A stretch of DNA of 64,000 nucleotides from Populus alba (taxonomy: Eukaryota > Streptophyta > Magnoliopsida > Malpighiales > Salicaceae): the NCBI RefSeq assembly GCF_005239225.2, contig NC_133297.1, positions 15,302,147-15,366,146 on the forward strand, given 5' to 3'. The position numbers and the translations under genes are program-made. Numbering within the stretch: position 1 is the stretch's first letter; every line of letters starts with the position of its first letter. The notes beneath the pieces were generated by a model, which saw only the letters and a program-made list of their open reading frames with translations, searched no databases and was not told where the DNA came from. Shown here piece after piece: positions 49,600-61,909 of the stretch.

Positions 49600-52500
49600 G
49601 TTCGCCAACTAGAAAACGAAAACGGGAAATAAAATGTGACTTGGTAAATAAATTTGTAATCTACAAAGAAAAAGAAACAAAAGGTAAAGTAATGTTGTCA
49701 TACTTGAGATGATGACGAGTAAGATGACAATCGATCTCAATCTACTGAATTTGTTCATGAAAAACCAACTTGTAAGCAATATAAATAGAACTCTAGTTGT
49801 CATAATACATATGAGTAGGATGAGAAAGGAAGAATCTCATATCTGCAAGTAACCAACGTAACCAAGCAATCTCTTTGGTAATAAATGTCATAACACGATA
49901 TTCTACTTCAGTTGAAGATTGAGAAACAATATATTATTTCTTGCTTTTCCAAGTAAAAGACTCTAAAAAACTGTACCCCGAAGATATCACAAAATACAAA
50001 GAGCAACTGTCAAATGAATAGTAATAGGAGAATCAACACATTAACAATATGAACAATATATGCAATATCTGGATGAGTAATAGTGAGATATACCAAGCTC
50101 CTAACAATAGTACGATATAAAGTAGGATATGTCAAAGATAAATCATTAAAAGAAGAATACATTGTGTTAACTTCAATGAGAGTATTTACAATCTTATTAT
50201 TAGTAAGTCTAGCCCACTCAAGAATATCTATAACATATTTCAACTGAGAAAGAAGGTAACCTCTGGTTGAGTAGGCTATCTCAGTACCCAAGAAATATCG
50301 TAGATAACTCAAATCCTTCATTTCATCTGTCTAGCTAAATTTGTCTTCAAAACTGAAATACCATCAATGTCATCATCAATAACAATCATGTCATCAACAT
50401 ATAAAGACAGAATGCTATGACATGCATCAGTGCACTTAACAAAAAGAATAGAATCATGACTACTAAAAACAAATCCAAGAGAAGAGATCACAACATAAAA
50501 TTTCTTAAACTAAGCACGAGGTGCTTGTTCGAGACCATATAACGCTTTCTTGAGCTTACAAACATACCCAGAGTTATGTGAAACACGAGGAGGGGGCGTC
50601 ATATAAACTCCTTCTTAAAGATCTCCATTCAAAAAGACATTTTTAACATCAAGTTAAGAGATATGTTACTGTTGAACCGGAGTTATTGCCCTGTTACAAT
50701 AAGAGTACTCTCAATAATAACATTTCAAGTTGGTTGCAAACTAAAATACTCTCAACACTCTTACCAAGAGGTAGAGGAAGCAAATATCAAGTGTTGGTCT
50801 TATGCAAAGTAAAAAGTTCTTCATCCATAGCTTGCTGCAAAAAAGAATTAAGAATTGTCTTTTTATATGAAGAGGACTCAAATAAACAATGAATAAAAGC
50901 TAAAATGAAAGTAAATGATGAAGAATAACAAGAATAAACAAAATACGGTAACTTTGTGAACTTATAAATACGTATGGATTAACATATAAGAGGATCCATA
51001 ATCTCAAGCAAAGTTTAATAGACAATAAAGAAGAATGAAGCCTCGGGTGTGCTAGAGAGTAAAGTGTTAGTACCTGCAAAATAATAAGTATGAATTGGTT
51101 GAACATGAGGAGGGGTATTTGAGGTATTAGGAACCTAAGATGATAAACTATCAAAATCCTTAGAAAAAATGATCTATATGAATAAGATCAAATCTAGTCA
51201 AATTATGAGTAATGAATGAAATAGAAAAGAAAGGTATATGCTCAAGAAATACAACATGACGAGACACATAAAGTTTCTGAGTTATTGGATCAAAACAATA
51301 ATATCCCTTTTTACCTTCACTATAACTAAGAAAGACATAAATAACATATTGAGATGACAACTTACTATGTTTTACATGAGGACAAAGGAAGAAACAAGTA
51401 CAATAAAAAAACTCTAAAGAAAGAATAATAAGAGGCATATCCATATAACTTTTTAAAAAGAGAAAAACCTAAAATATGAGAAGATAAAAATTGTATTAAT
51501 CAAACTTACAGCAGTAAGAACAACTTCTCCTAAAAACTCACTAGGAACATATGCAAATAGCAAGGGAGAATGAGTAGTTTCGATAATGTGCCTATGTTTT
51601 CTTTCAGCATCTCTATTTTGCTTAGGAGTTCAGTACATGAAGTTTGGTGAATGGTTTCATCTAAGGCAAGCAACTCGTAAAATTTATTAGAGGCGTATTT
51701 TCCACCTAAATCACACATAAAACATTTGATAACATCAGAATATTAAGTTTTTACAAGAGCTCAAAAGGCTATATATATCTTAAAGAATTTATAACAATGT
51801 TTCATTAAATAAACCCAATACTAACAAGCACAATCACCAATAAAAAAAACATGATATCAAGACTCTTCTTCTATAGCAACAAGAGAAGGCCATCATACAT
51901 CAAAGTGAATCAAATCAAATAGGAAAGAAGAAACAAAAATACCTTGATTAAAAGGTAAAACAAAAAATTTCTTCAGTTTACATCCACTATAATCAGAAAT
52001 ATCACAAGTTTTAAATTTTTCTAAAGCTCCTATGGATGCTAAAATTCTTAAGTGAGAAAACAAAACATGACCTAGACGAGAATGCCATAAATAAAACCTA
52101 GAAGAGGGAGGACTCAAATGAAAAGTAGATAAATTAACACTAGAGTAATAAAAGCAGCATCAACAACAACTAACACTTTTAACTCATCTAAAATATATAG
52201 TCTCTTTTTCCTATGGTCTGTCCTAATCAACTTCTGAGATTGCAGATCTTGTACACAACAAAAAGAACAAGAAGAAATGACTAAATAATCACTCACCAAA
52301 ATCACATAACTGGACAACAGAAGCAAGATTTAATTTGAGTTTTGGAATAAAATAAACATTAGAAAGAGACAAATGAGGTGTGATAACAAAACCAACATCT
52401 GCTAAGGGCATAAGAGTGTCATCAACAGTCATAACAAGAATAAAGGGCAAAAAAGATACATAAATAAAAGATGAAGAATTTGAAGATATATGATGTGAAG

Positions 52501-52900
52501 CACTATAATCTAAGACTCATTCAGAATATGACATACTTGAGAAACTATAAAGCAACTAACCTACAAAAGAAGAAACGAACATTGCTTATGGCTGTAAAGA
52601 GTGAAACTTCTGAAATTGCTCAACTAGAGGGGTCAATGATAGAACCTTATGAAACTAATGATGCAGTATTATGGTGTGGTGGTTTATAACCCTGAGATGG
52701 TCTATGAGCATTAGATTGTGACTGATTATCAGGCTTTTATTCTTTATTCTACTATCTTAACTTGGGACACTAAGCTTTCTAATGATATTTTTGCTTACAG
52801 AAATTGCACTCGTCGATGGCAACCCTTTTAAAAGGCTTATTTTGATAATTAGAGAATGACTTAGAGGGCAGTACTAGTACAAAGAATTAGAAGCATAAAT
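49600..52900 (-). pseudogene. Copia pol remnant (protease-integrase-RT-RNase H)
   Basis: In order on the minus strand: GAG-pre-integrase block RFYLWHSRLGHVLFSHLRIL (about 52100); integrase core remnants; the post-integrase phrase GYYCFDPITQKLYVSRHVVF (about 51290); RT signature KLKKALYGLEQAPRA with the following Trp changed to a stop (about 50555-50510); catalytic SLYVDDMIV (YVDD at 50401-50390); MKDLSYLRYFLGTEIAYSTR (about 50321); and the RNase H-side block YRTIVRSLVYLTITHPDIAY (about 50110). Many stops and shifts separate these blocks, so no polyprotein can be made. Confidence 0.88.
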
Positions 52901-52919
52901 AATTTCTTTTTTAGAATAA

Positions 52920-53537
52920 AACTGAAGACATATTTATTCAGTCAATAACTCACTAACAACAGAGTCAATAGAAGACAGTGAAGAACGATGCAAAATTAAA
53001 CCTCTAAGTTCTTTAAAATAACTGTGAAGTGCCATTAAAAATGGTGTCAATCGTTGCTGCTCTCTATAAGCAATATAGGCACCACGTACCTTTAATTTTG
53101 CCAATTCTGTAAGAGCCAATTAATTTCAAAAATCTATTATAGTAGAATAAAACTCTTGAATACTCATATTTTTCTAGTGAAGAGCTCGTATGTTATTATC
53201 TAATTAATATTGCTTGCAAATTTTAATTGTGTGAATAACCTTTATAGATGATCTCAAACTTCCTTCATTATTCATACTTCGCCAACTGTGTACCTATGAA
53301 ATGTTCAACAGAATTGTTTATCCAAGTAATAATCTTTGCAGTGTTTGCTTCCCAAACATTTATCAAAGCAGCATAACTCTCATTAGTATTTCTAGGTATC
53401 ATATAAGTTCCATTAACATATCCCTATATATTTTTACCCTTAAAGAAATATCTCATTACATAACTCCAATACAAATAATTCTTTCCATCCAGCTTCACAC
53501 TTACATACTGAAGTGAATTATATCTTTCTATAGCCAT
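52920..53537 (-). pseudogene. Copia gag remnant
   Basis: From ATG at 53537 the minus strand reads MAIERYNSLQYVSVKLDGKN then YLYWSYVMRYFFKGK, the usual N-terminus of plant Copia Gag (UBN2 type), interrupted by a TAG soon after. It continues GYVNGTYMIPRNTNESYAAL and further fragments to about 52934. Weak CxxC zinc-knuckle traces follow near 52800. Confidence 0.8.
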
Positions 53538-53787
53538 AATTAACAAAAAAAAAAAAAAACTAGAATGCAAGAGAAAATAAAAAACAAAATACCAAATTGC
53601 AGAAATTGAATAAATATCTTCTTAAAGTTATATAATCACTCTAAAAATTACAAAAATAGAATGCAAATACCATATTGCAAAAACTGTAGGGAAGATGAGA
53701 TACCAAATTGCAAAAACTGAACAAATATCATTCTGATTGGATCCACAAAAGCTGTATTTAAGGTTAAGTCTCGTTCCATGAAACCAT

Positions 53788-53799
53788 GCTTTGATACCA
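53788..53799 (-). other. Primer-binding site of the Copia element
   Basis: TGGTATCAAAGC on the minus strand, directly after the 5' LTR; it differs by one base from the common plant PBS TGGTATCAGAGC for initiator methionine tRNA. Confidence 0.88.
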
Positions 53800-53990
53800 C
53801 GTTAAAAAATCCATATTAAACAAAAAGAAATACAAAAATAAAAGAAAAGGAGGCTAGCATTTCATTGATATTGCATGATCACTTTATTTTAAAAAAACAA
53901 ATATTAATCTAAATACAAAGAGATTATAAATAAACTAAAATAAAAATATTATTCTACCTTTAATAAATAAATAAATAATATTTCTTAATA
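53800..53990 (-). repeat. 5' LTR of the Copia element
   Basis: On the minus strand it begins TATTAAGAAATATT (TG decayed to TA) and ends TTTTTTAACG before the PBS. The GTTTT target duplication follows at 53991. Confidence 0.88.
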
Positions 53991-54229
53991 GTTTTCCTGT
54001 GGAAAAAACATTGTTTACACATTCATATATCATTATAGATTTTATAATGAATATTTTTTTGTTATTAAACTTCTTTTCTCATCTATCGAGTCCGTTTGTT
54101 GCAAAATCAATGCCTAATTACTTCTGATTTGTTAACCAATAAAAATTTTAAAAAAATAAGGATCAAAGTGGACAAGACAAAGAAAATAGGTTGTGGTTTA
54201 AAAATTGGTGTTGAGGAGTTTAATTTAGT

Positions 54230-54720
54230 CCCCTTTTCTTTTCAAATGATCGATTTTCAATTCCTTTAGTTTTCTAAAATTTATTTTTGGTGCCATACTT
54301 TATTTTTCAATCTTTAGTTTGAGAGGAGGGAAATGGTCGTCGGATTTTGATGTTAGATAATAAGTGTTGGTTAACATCAATTTCAGCCATCAAAATAGTT
54401 GATCATTGTGTCAACAAATTCTATTCAATGATGGGAGTTTCATTGGGGTGTTCTTTGGTATTCCCATCACTAGAGATTGAGAGGGTTTTTGGATTCGAGT
54501 TGATTTTGGGACTTTGAGCAGATTTTAAGGTTATTTGAGACCATAAATGAGTTTATTAAAATTTATATGAAGTATTTTAGGTGTTTTTAGTCAAAATATA
54601 TTGAAAATTAAAGTTCTAGGCTTAAAATGCCATTGCCTTGATTTTTCAGTGATCCTTCGATTGTTGGATTATAGGGCTGAAGACAACACGTCGGTTGTGC
54701 CTTTTTTTTTTTAAAAAATA
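54230..54720 (+). repeat. Dispersed repeat family B, copy 3 (plus arm of an inverted pair)
   Basis: It contains ATCAATTTCAGCCATCAAAA, GATTCGAGTTGATTTTGGGA and TTTTAGGTGTTTTTAGTCAA in the order seen at 5.4 kb. A minus-strand copy faces it at about 54.9-55.4 kb across a TG microsatellite. Confidence 0.5.
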
Positions 54721-54806
54721 AAAATTACACAAACAATGCATCATATGTGCCTTAAAAAAACAATAAAAAATCATACAATCTGTCATCTACTCTCCCTCTC
54801 TCTCTA

Positions 54807-54829
54807 TGTGTGTGTGTGTGTGTGTGTGT
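54807..54829. repeat. (TG)n microsatellite
   Basis: About 11 TG units, directly after a CT-rich stretch, at the centre of the inverted repeat pair. Confidence 0.9.
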
Positions 54830-54929
54830 AAAAGGCCCGACACAGGAGGCAAACCTCTTTAAGACGAGATAGGTGAACAATGCATTATTTGTGCTTTTAT
54901 ATATATATATATAAAGGCAGATAATGACA

Positions 54930-55450
54930 CAAAATTATCTTAAAACCTCAATAACCTCATTTCCAACCCAAAATAGCCTACAATCAATCTAAAGACTAAA
55001 AATTAAACCAAAACAATTAAAAACTTTTTGAACCACAATCTACTTTTTTTTGGCATGGTTAAAAGGAAAAACAATCTTTATTTTGACCCTTCTCTCCAAG
55101 ATGAATCCATTAACACTAAGGTTGGTTATTTTTATGGTTGGAATATGGTTGGTCAACATCTCTCTCTCATTACCATTCTTCGTCAACTTTTTATATCATC
55201 TCTCAACATTCTAGAACTAAAACTCGAGGAAAATGATGTTTTATAACGAATCCAAAAAACTTCAATTACTTTTACAAAAAATAAGAACCAAATTGAATTT
55301 TTTTTTCTATGTATTTATGGACTAAAACATGAGAAAAATAAAATTTGAAGACCAAATTATAAATACCTAAAACTACAAAGATAAAAATATAAAATTAAAA
55401 AACTTGAGAAATTGAATTTAACTATTTCAAAACCTTCATGAACTAAATTG
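54930..55450 (-). repeat. Dispersed repeat family B, copy 4 (minus arm)
   Basis: Order of AATTATCTTAAAACCTCAAT, CCAACCCAAAATAGCC and TCTCTCCAAGATGAATCCAT resembles the 58.6-59.5 kb copies and the reverse of the 54.2-54.7 kb copy. Confidence 0.45.
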
Positions 55451-55459
55451 AATTTTTCT

Positions 55460-56300
55460 TAACATCCAAGGCTTGTAATGGGAGGAAAATAAATTTTAAT
55501 TAAAGAATGAACTAAAAAAAAAACCTAAAACTAAAGTGGCAAAAAATGTTAATTTCAAAAAATTTAAAGACTTGGATGATGGAATCTACCAGGTTGAAAA
55601 AAATTATGTTTTATTTAATGATATGATAACAAAAATAGACCTTTTCAAAAATTAAATACCAATTAAATATCAGGATCTTTGTATGGGACTGCGATGATCT
55701 CATAGAAAGAAAACTAAAATAAAGTATGATGCTCCATTTAAAATTAATAAAATATTAAATGATGAAATTAAAAGAAATAAATTTTAAAGGTAAATTTTTT
55801 AAAAAATATAAAAACAGAAAAAAAAAGTTTGAAAATAAAAAAATAAAAATAAAGTGATTCAGTGTGGAGCACTATAATATTATTTTTTTACTAGAGATAG
55901 TGAAAATTGCATTTTCCATGCTCCTTTCAAACTAGCTCAACTTGCATCCCATAATTATTCCCCTTCCATACCAAATAATGACACATTTTAAAATTTTTCA
56001 CATTAGATAAATAACTATATAAATCTTTTTTTTACCAAACACCTTCTCTCGATAAAAATTGCATTTTCAATCGAATATAAAGAAATCATCGTACTTATTA
56101 TCATTGCCATCAAGATATCTACCAACAATACTTTTCAATCGATTTGGATAGTCTTCAACTCATGCCCCATCTATTGAGTTTATCATAATCCTTGTAGCCT
56201 TTAATTACCTTATGTTTCCAATGTTTCTTGAATCTTTAAATATATTTCCATGATTCTAGTTCAAATTTTTTTCATTTTATATTTTCAAATAAAAAGATAA
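55460..56300. other. AT-rich intergenic sequence
   Basis: I see no gene in this stretch. Confidence 0.5.
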
Positions 56301-56304
56301 TATA

Positions 56305-57580
56305 TTAATGGCCCGTGCTTCGCCACGGACCGGGCCAATTTCTTTGCAGTTGAAAAAAACAATGCCAAAATGCTATCATTGTATTTTAAAGAGCGAAAAA
56401 AAAAATCAAAGACTCAACATAATAGAAAAGGAACTAAAAAAATAATGATCATCAAACTCCATGAATCAAATTATAGAATGATGAAACCGGGAAACAAAAT
56501 CCATGAAAAAAAAGTATTAAGAAACAAAGTACTAGTAAAATCAAGTAAGGTAGTCAAAACCCGCGAGTAGTATCATGTCAAACCTTAAATGTAAGAAAAT
56601 ATTGAATTGAAGTGTAAAATTGAAAAGAAAATCCAAATTCAAAAAAGAATCCAATGCATAAGAAAAAAACAAAGAAAATCAATTATCAATGAACTCAATA
56701 ATAATAGATGAAATTTTAAAAAATAATTCAAAATAACTAAAGCAAACCCGATCCAACCTTCAAAATTTATGATATAGATCATAAGGTTGGATCACAAAGT
56801 AAAAGGCAAAAAAAAAAAAAAATACCAATGTAAAATTCTAACCAACCAAAATAATTGGGGATCAACATGAAAAAAACAAAATTTTAAAAAAATGATTTAA
56901 AAAATGTACATTTTAAAAGAAAGAGAATGAAATTTGACACAAAAAGAAAACAAAAATCAAATCATAAGGGATGAATTTGGAAAAAAAATTCAATTAAGAA
57001 AAAGGATAAAAACAAATTAAAATAACAATAAAAAAAATAAGGACCATGTTTGATTTAAAAATAAAATGTTAAGGTATGAAATCCAAAGAAAAATTAATTC
57101 AATAAAGGATTCAAGACTAAAAACATCATAATTAAAAGAATGAGAAGCAAATCTAATATAAAAATAAAGTGTAAAGGGATGCAATTGAAAAAAATAATTA
57201 ACGTAATAAATGATCCAAGATCAAATACATTGCAATTAAAAGAATGAGTACCAAACCTGATATAAAGTTAAAGTATCAAGGGATGAAATTGAAAAAAAAA
57301 TTAACTCAATAACTGATTCAAAACCAAATACATTGCAATGAAAAAAAATGACGTAAGTTAACTTAACAAACAAATAGCTAGACTTTGTTTTGTTTTTTTC
57401 AATGCTAGCACGTTTTTCTAGTGTAGAGAAGGAAAAGAGGGAGGAAGGGAAAAACTTTGTGTTGGTGCTCTTTCGCGTGCCGTCAACGAACACACGTCTT
57501 ACCACCGTGATTGGGGTGGTGAGACGCACGTAGCACCCAAAGCGCGCAAATGACACCTACTTGCTGGTGCATGCTAGTAG
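56305..57580. repeat. Dispersed A-rich tandem-unit repeat, third copy, with terminal hairpin
   Basis: The left border holds GGCCCGTGCTTCGCCACGG followed by ACCGGGCC, which can pair with itself. The interior repeats AAAATTGAAAA / AATGAGxACCAAACCTGAT units, and the right end is purine-rich then GC-rich (57420-57550), as in the copies at 3.1-3.8 and 13.5-14.4 kb. Confidence 0.55.
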
Positions 57581-58589
57581 TTTGAATTTAAAATTAACAC
57601 ACACACACAAAATCATTCTTAACCCCACATGTTAATTACCAAAAAAATCTATAGGAAAAAACCTAAAATGACCTCGCATCCATAGTAGAGAGAGTTTAAT
57701 TTTTAGGGATATTTAAGTTGACATACATAAAAAAATAGAAAAAACCCGAAAAGTCCCTAAACCAAGGGGAATAGTTTTAAAGGGTTATTTGGTAATTATA
57801 CTGTAGAAAAAACATGAAATTACTAATTAACACCCTTCTTTAACATAACTACTGATAAGCCTCATGGAAAAGACATATGTACCCCTAAAGCTAACCTTGC
57901 CCACCAAGGACAAAATTAGCCCTTCACTATGGATTCGCACAATGAAGGGCTAATGCCTTTTAGCTTATATATAATTAGATAGGCTAATGTACAGTAGGCA
58001 TTAATGTGTTTTTTAGCTTTATGAAAATTAAAAAAAAAAAAAAAGACTAAAGTGACTCATCTTTTTTAAAAAATATTGAGATAATGATATATTGGATCGA
58101 TTCAGATCAATTCGGGTTCACCCATCAAACACTTAACTTAGGTTGTGAATTCCACTGTTTTTTTTTTTTTAAAAAAATTTAGACTATTCTTTATTTAACC
58201 ATATGATAACAAAAATAGAATACTCATAAAATCAAGCACCAACTTAATATCAAAATATTTGTTTAAGGCAGCGATAACCCTATAAAAAGAAAGCTAAAAT
58301 AAATTATAAAGTTTAATTCTTAATCAACCAAATATTGAAAAATAAAATTGAGAAAAAAAATCAATAAAAAACTAACAAAAATTCAATGTTGAAAAATGAA
58401 ATTGACAAAAAAAAGAAAAAAGAAAAAGAAAAATGAAACCTTTGCGAAGTTAATCAAGACAAATCATCAACCCTAACTTTAAATCAAATAGATATAAAAG
58501 GATCACATTAAAAAAAAAAAGTAACCATAAAAAAGTAAAAGGACAAAAAAAACACAAGCCACATGTGCGGGCCTAAGCCTTAAAACGAG

Positions 58590-59470
58590 AAGCCCGAGTG
58601 CTTGGGTTTGAGCAGGCCCATGTGCCTCGGCCAATTTATTACTTTTTTTTTAGGGATGGACAACTTGTCATCTGTTTACCTAGAATTTAACTACTATAGA
58701 AGTTGTTGTAAAATCATTGGAGATTTTAAATAAATTTTCAATTAAAAACACCTAAAAAACACATCTAAAACCCTTAAAAACCAAATTTATCAACCACAAA
58801 ACAAAAAGTCTATAAACACAAAATAAAACATGCTAAAAACTCTATCTCCATTGTGATCTACTTTTTCCCATATAGAAACCGAAAACACCTTTAAATGCAT
58901 TTCTCTTGTAAAGATGAACACTTTAACACTAAGTTTGCTCATGTTTTTTTGTTGGAATCGGACTTACCAACTTTTTTTTTTTTTGGTGTTTTCCGGATAC
59001 CTTCTCTCCTGTGCCGTAAAACGAACAAGCTTGAGTGCATGGGTTTGAGCAGGCCCATGTACCTTGGCCAATTTATTATTTTTTTTAAAAGGATGGACAA
59101 CTTGTCGCTTGTCTACCTAGAATTCAACAGCTGTAGAAGTTGTTGTAATATCGTTGAAGATTTTAAATAAATTTTCAATAAAAATCACCTAATAAAAACC
59201 TCTAAAACCCCTAAAAACCAAATTTATCAAACACAAAACAAAATGTTTATAAACACAAAATAAAACATGCTAAAAACTCTATCTCCGGAGTGATTTACTT
59301 TTTCCCATATAGAAACCGAAAACACCTTTAAATGCACTTCTCTTGTAAAGATGAACACTTTAACATCAAGTTTGCTCATGTTTTTTTGTTGGAATCGGAC
59401 AAACCAACCTTGTTTTCTTTTTTGGTGTTTTCCGGATACCTTCTCTCCTCTCTCATGCTCAAGGAATAAA
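58590..59470 (-). repeat. Direct tandem duplication, period ~437 bp (family B)
   Basis: The unit starting GGGTTTGAGCAGGCCCATGT at 58604 recurs at 59041, and similarity runs through TCCCATATAGAAACCGAAAA and TTTTTTGTTGGAATCGGAC to GGTGTTTTCCGGATACCTTC. The two units match closely, with few substitutions, so the duplication looks recent compared with other family B copies. Confidence 0.85.
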
Positions 59471-59924
59471 ACGTGAAGAAAATGAAGTATTGCATCAAAA
59501 TGCAAAGACCTCGGAGGTTGTGAATTTGTTCAACATTGAATTTGTCTAGGGACTAAAAATGCTAAACACACACCCAGAGATGCAGGAACCCTCACAAAAT
59601 AGATTATGTGATTTTTTTCCCAATATTAGTTGTCGTCCTCACAATTTTAATTATATTTAATCATTAAAATTAAATTTGGTTTTGCCAAACTGAACATTAA
59701 TTTAATTTCAGATTATTTTTTAAACATTGTAAGAAACTTTCCGTAAGTTAACCAAGTCAAATCATTAATCCTAATCTTAAATAAACTAAAATTTAAAAGA
59801 TCAAATAAAAATAAAAACAAAACTAAGCAACTTAGGAAAAATAAAAAAAACATGCCATGGTCATTAGTTTTAATTTTAACTTTAATTGTTGTCAATTCTA
59901 GAATATCAAATATCTAGAAAGCAT

Positions 59925-60122
59925 GGCATGTTTGGTATTGTGTTTCAAAAGTATTTTTAAATAAATTTTATTTTTTTTGTTTTAAATTTATATATTTTTA
60001 ATATTTTTAAATTATTTTGATATACTGATTTTAAAAATAATTTTTAAAAATTAAAAAATATATTATTAATATATTTTTCTAAATAAAAAATATTTTTAAA
60101 AATAACTACAGCAATATTTCTA
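59925..60122. repeat. AT-rich MITE-like family C, copy
   Basis: It starts TGTTTGGTATTGTG and has the core TTTTGATATACTGATTTTAA, as in the 18.2-kb copy. Confidence 0.55.
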
Positions 60123-60347
60123 AACTCGCCAGTTAGACAAGGTTGTATGCTCGCACTTTGTTAAGCTGGACCACCACGGCAAGCAAAGCATCCACCGTGT
60201 CCCAGTCACCCGACTAACCTCATACAACGTCACCGGAAAGTCTTCGAGATCCAGTGGGTCAAACGGAAGTTCACAAAATGTTCCATTCACACACATATAT
60301 TTTATTCTATTCATAATTCCAAATTCCACGTTACCTGACAAGCCCAC
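60120..60347 (-). other. Unassigned open frame between two MITE-like repeats
   Basis: A 75-codon minus-strand frame in a short GC-richer island. It contains VEFGIMNRIKYMCVNGTFCE and PFDPLDLEDFPVTLYEVSR. It looks like a captured or truncated exon rather than random AT-rich sequence, but I recognise no family. The opposite strand is also open for about 80 codons. Confidence 0.25.
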
Positions 60348-60414
60348 AAGAATTCAAATATACAGTAGTTGAGACTTCAGTCAACGCGCTTACGCCGTTG
60401 TGCGCGTGTCTTAC

Positions 60415-61060
60415 GTAGTGGGGGTGATTGTGAAAATAATAGTTTTTTATTTAGTAATATATTAAAATAATATTTTTTCTATGTTTTAAAATTTATTTTT
60501 AGATATTAATATAATAAAAATAATACAAAAATATAATTTAAAATAAAAAATAAAAATTTAAAAAACTTATAAAATTACAGTCAACCACAACATCTAACAC
60601 CCTCTATACACCGGCATTTCTTGATTTCATGGGAATAATCAATGATAAGGCAAGTGGTCTTATTACTTTTTTACTATTAAGAGAAGAAACTTGTACTTCC
60701 AACACATCAAGATTTGTACTTCTACTAATGAGAATGTTCTATTTATATTTGTAACACTATGTTTTAACAATATTTAAAATTTAATTTTTTAATTTAAATT
60801 AATATTCCTTTTATTTTCAAATATTTTTAAATAAAAAATACAGTTATCATAATACTAAGACACCATTTGAAAATACGGTGTAACTGCGTTCCCAAAAAAT
60901 TTAAATTATTATTATTTTTTGTTAAAAATTAATTTTTTTTGTATATTTTAAATTGTTTTGATGCGCTGATTTTAAAAATAAAAAAAATTTTATTTTAATA
61001 TATTTTAATATAAAAAATACTTTAAAAAATAATTATAATCATACTTCAAAAAAAAAATTT
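60415..61060. repeat. AT-rich MITE-like family C, two further copies
   Basis: About 60415-60615 and 60850-61060. The second has the core TTTTGATGCGCTGATTTTAA; the first is more diverged. Confidence 0.45.
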
Positions 61061-61480
61061 TAAATAAAAAGAGAAACTTGTACTACCAAAAACCAAGATT
61101 TGTACTACCACCACTTCAGTGAAAATTTTATTATTTTATTAATGTTCTTAACGCTCCTTTTAAGAATATTTAAGAATTGTGGACTCTTAATTAACAAATC
61201 TATCTAATATACTATATATCCACTTGTACATTAGAAAAAAAATATCTATGTATATAATATATATTACACCTCATTATATGAATAATTTTTATTTAAATGT
61301 TTTTAAAACATATATGAATATGATTATGGGTTGTTTGAAAATGAATTTTGAAACTAAATGATTTTATAGAGGTTGTGGACAAAACAGGAAATGAATACAA
61401 TAATGGGATTTGAAAGGTTTGCTGCCGTAGGTCCCCCCTTTCCACTCCTTTAGACGTCACGCAAACACATCATATCCATC

Positions 61481-61481
<1 letters not shown>

Positions 61482-61545
<64 letters not shown>
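61482..61545. repeat. (TA)n microsatellite
   Basis: About 32 TA units. Confidence 0.92.
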
Positions 61546-61547
<2 letters not shown>

Positions 61548-61669
61548 TTTTCTCTGAGAGAGCATCAATGGCCGGGTTGACAGCTAGCTAGTTGCAGGTT
61601 GTGGTTGGCACACGCCTCTTTTTTTTCTTTTTTTCTTTTTTCTTTTATTTTTATTTTTTTTACAATCAC

Positions 61670-61745
<76 letters not shown>

Positions 61746-61838
61746 TTGCTCTGAGAGAAGCATCAATGGCCGGGTTGACAGCTAGTTGCAGGTTGTGGTA
61801 GGCACACGCCTCTTTTTTTTAATTATTATTTTTTTACA

Positions 61839-61897
<59 letters not shown>

Positions 61898-61900
61898 AAT
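61541..61900. repeat. 198-bp tandem duplication with TA/TATG microsatellites
   Basis: GCATCAATGGCCGGGTTGAC near 61562 recurs at 61760, followed each time by TTGCAGGTTGTGG, CACACGCCTCTT, a T-rich tract, TTACAATCAC and a TA run. A TATG run (about 61687-61740) separates the units. Open frames here are artefacts. Confidence 0.85.
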
Positions 61901-61909
61901 GTAACGTGA

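Larger units (their letters stand above)
49363..53990 (-). mobile_element. Ty1/Copia LTR retrotransposon with intact boundaries, degraded coding region
   Basis: The two LTRs (49363-49557 and 53800-53990) are similar throughout and frame a 4.6-kb element. The same 5 bp, GTTTT, flanks both sides (49358-49362 and 53991-53995). Next to the 5' LTR, the minus strand reads TGGTATCAAAGC (53799-53788), a PBS for initiator tRNA-Met. Next to the 3' LTR lies the polypurine tract GAGTTTGAGAGGAGA (49572-49558). gag and pol are recognisable on the minus strand but broken by stops. Copia order (gag, integrase, RT, RNase H) is kept. Confidence 0.95.

Noticed and set aside
61584..61801. ORFs over TA/TATG microsatellites
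   Set aside because: Low-complexity artefacts.
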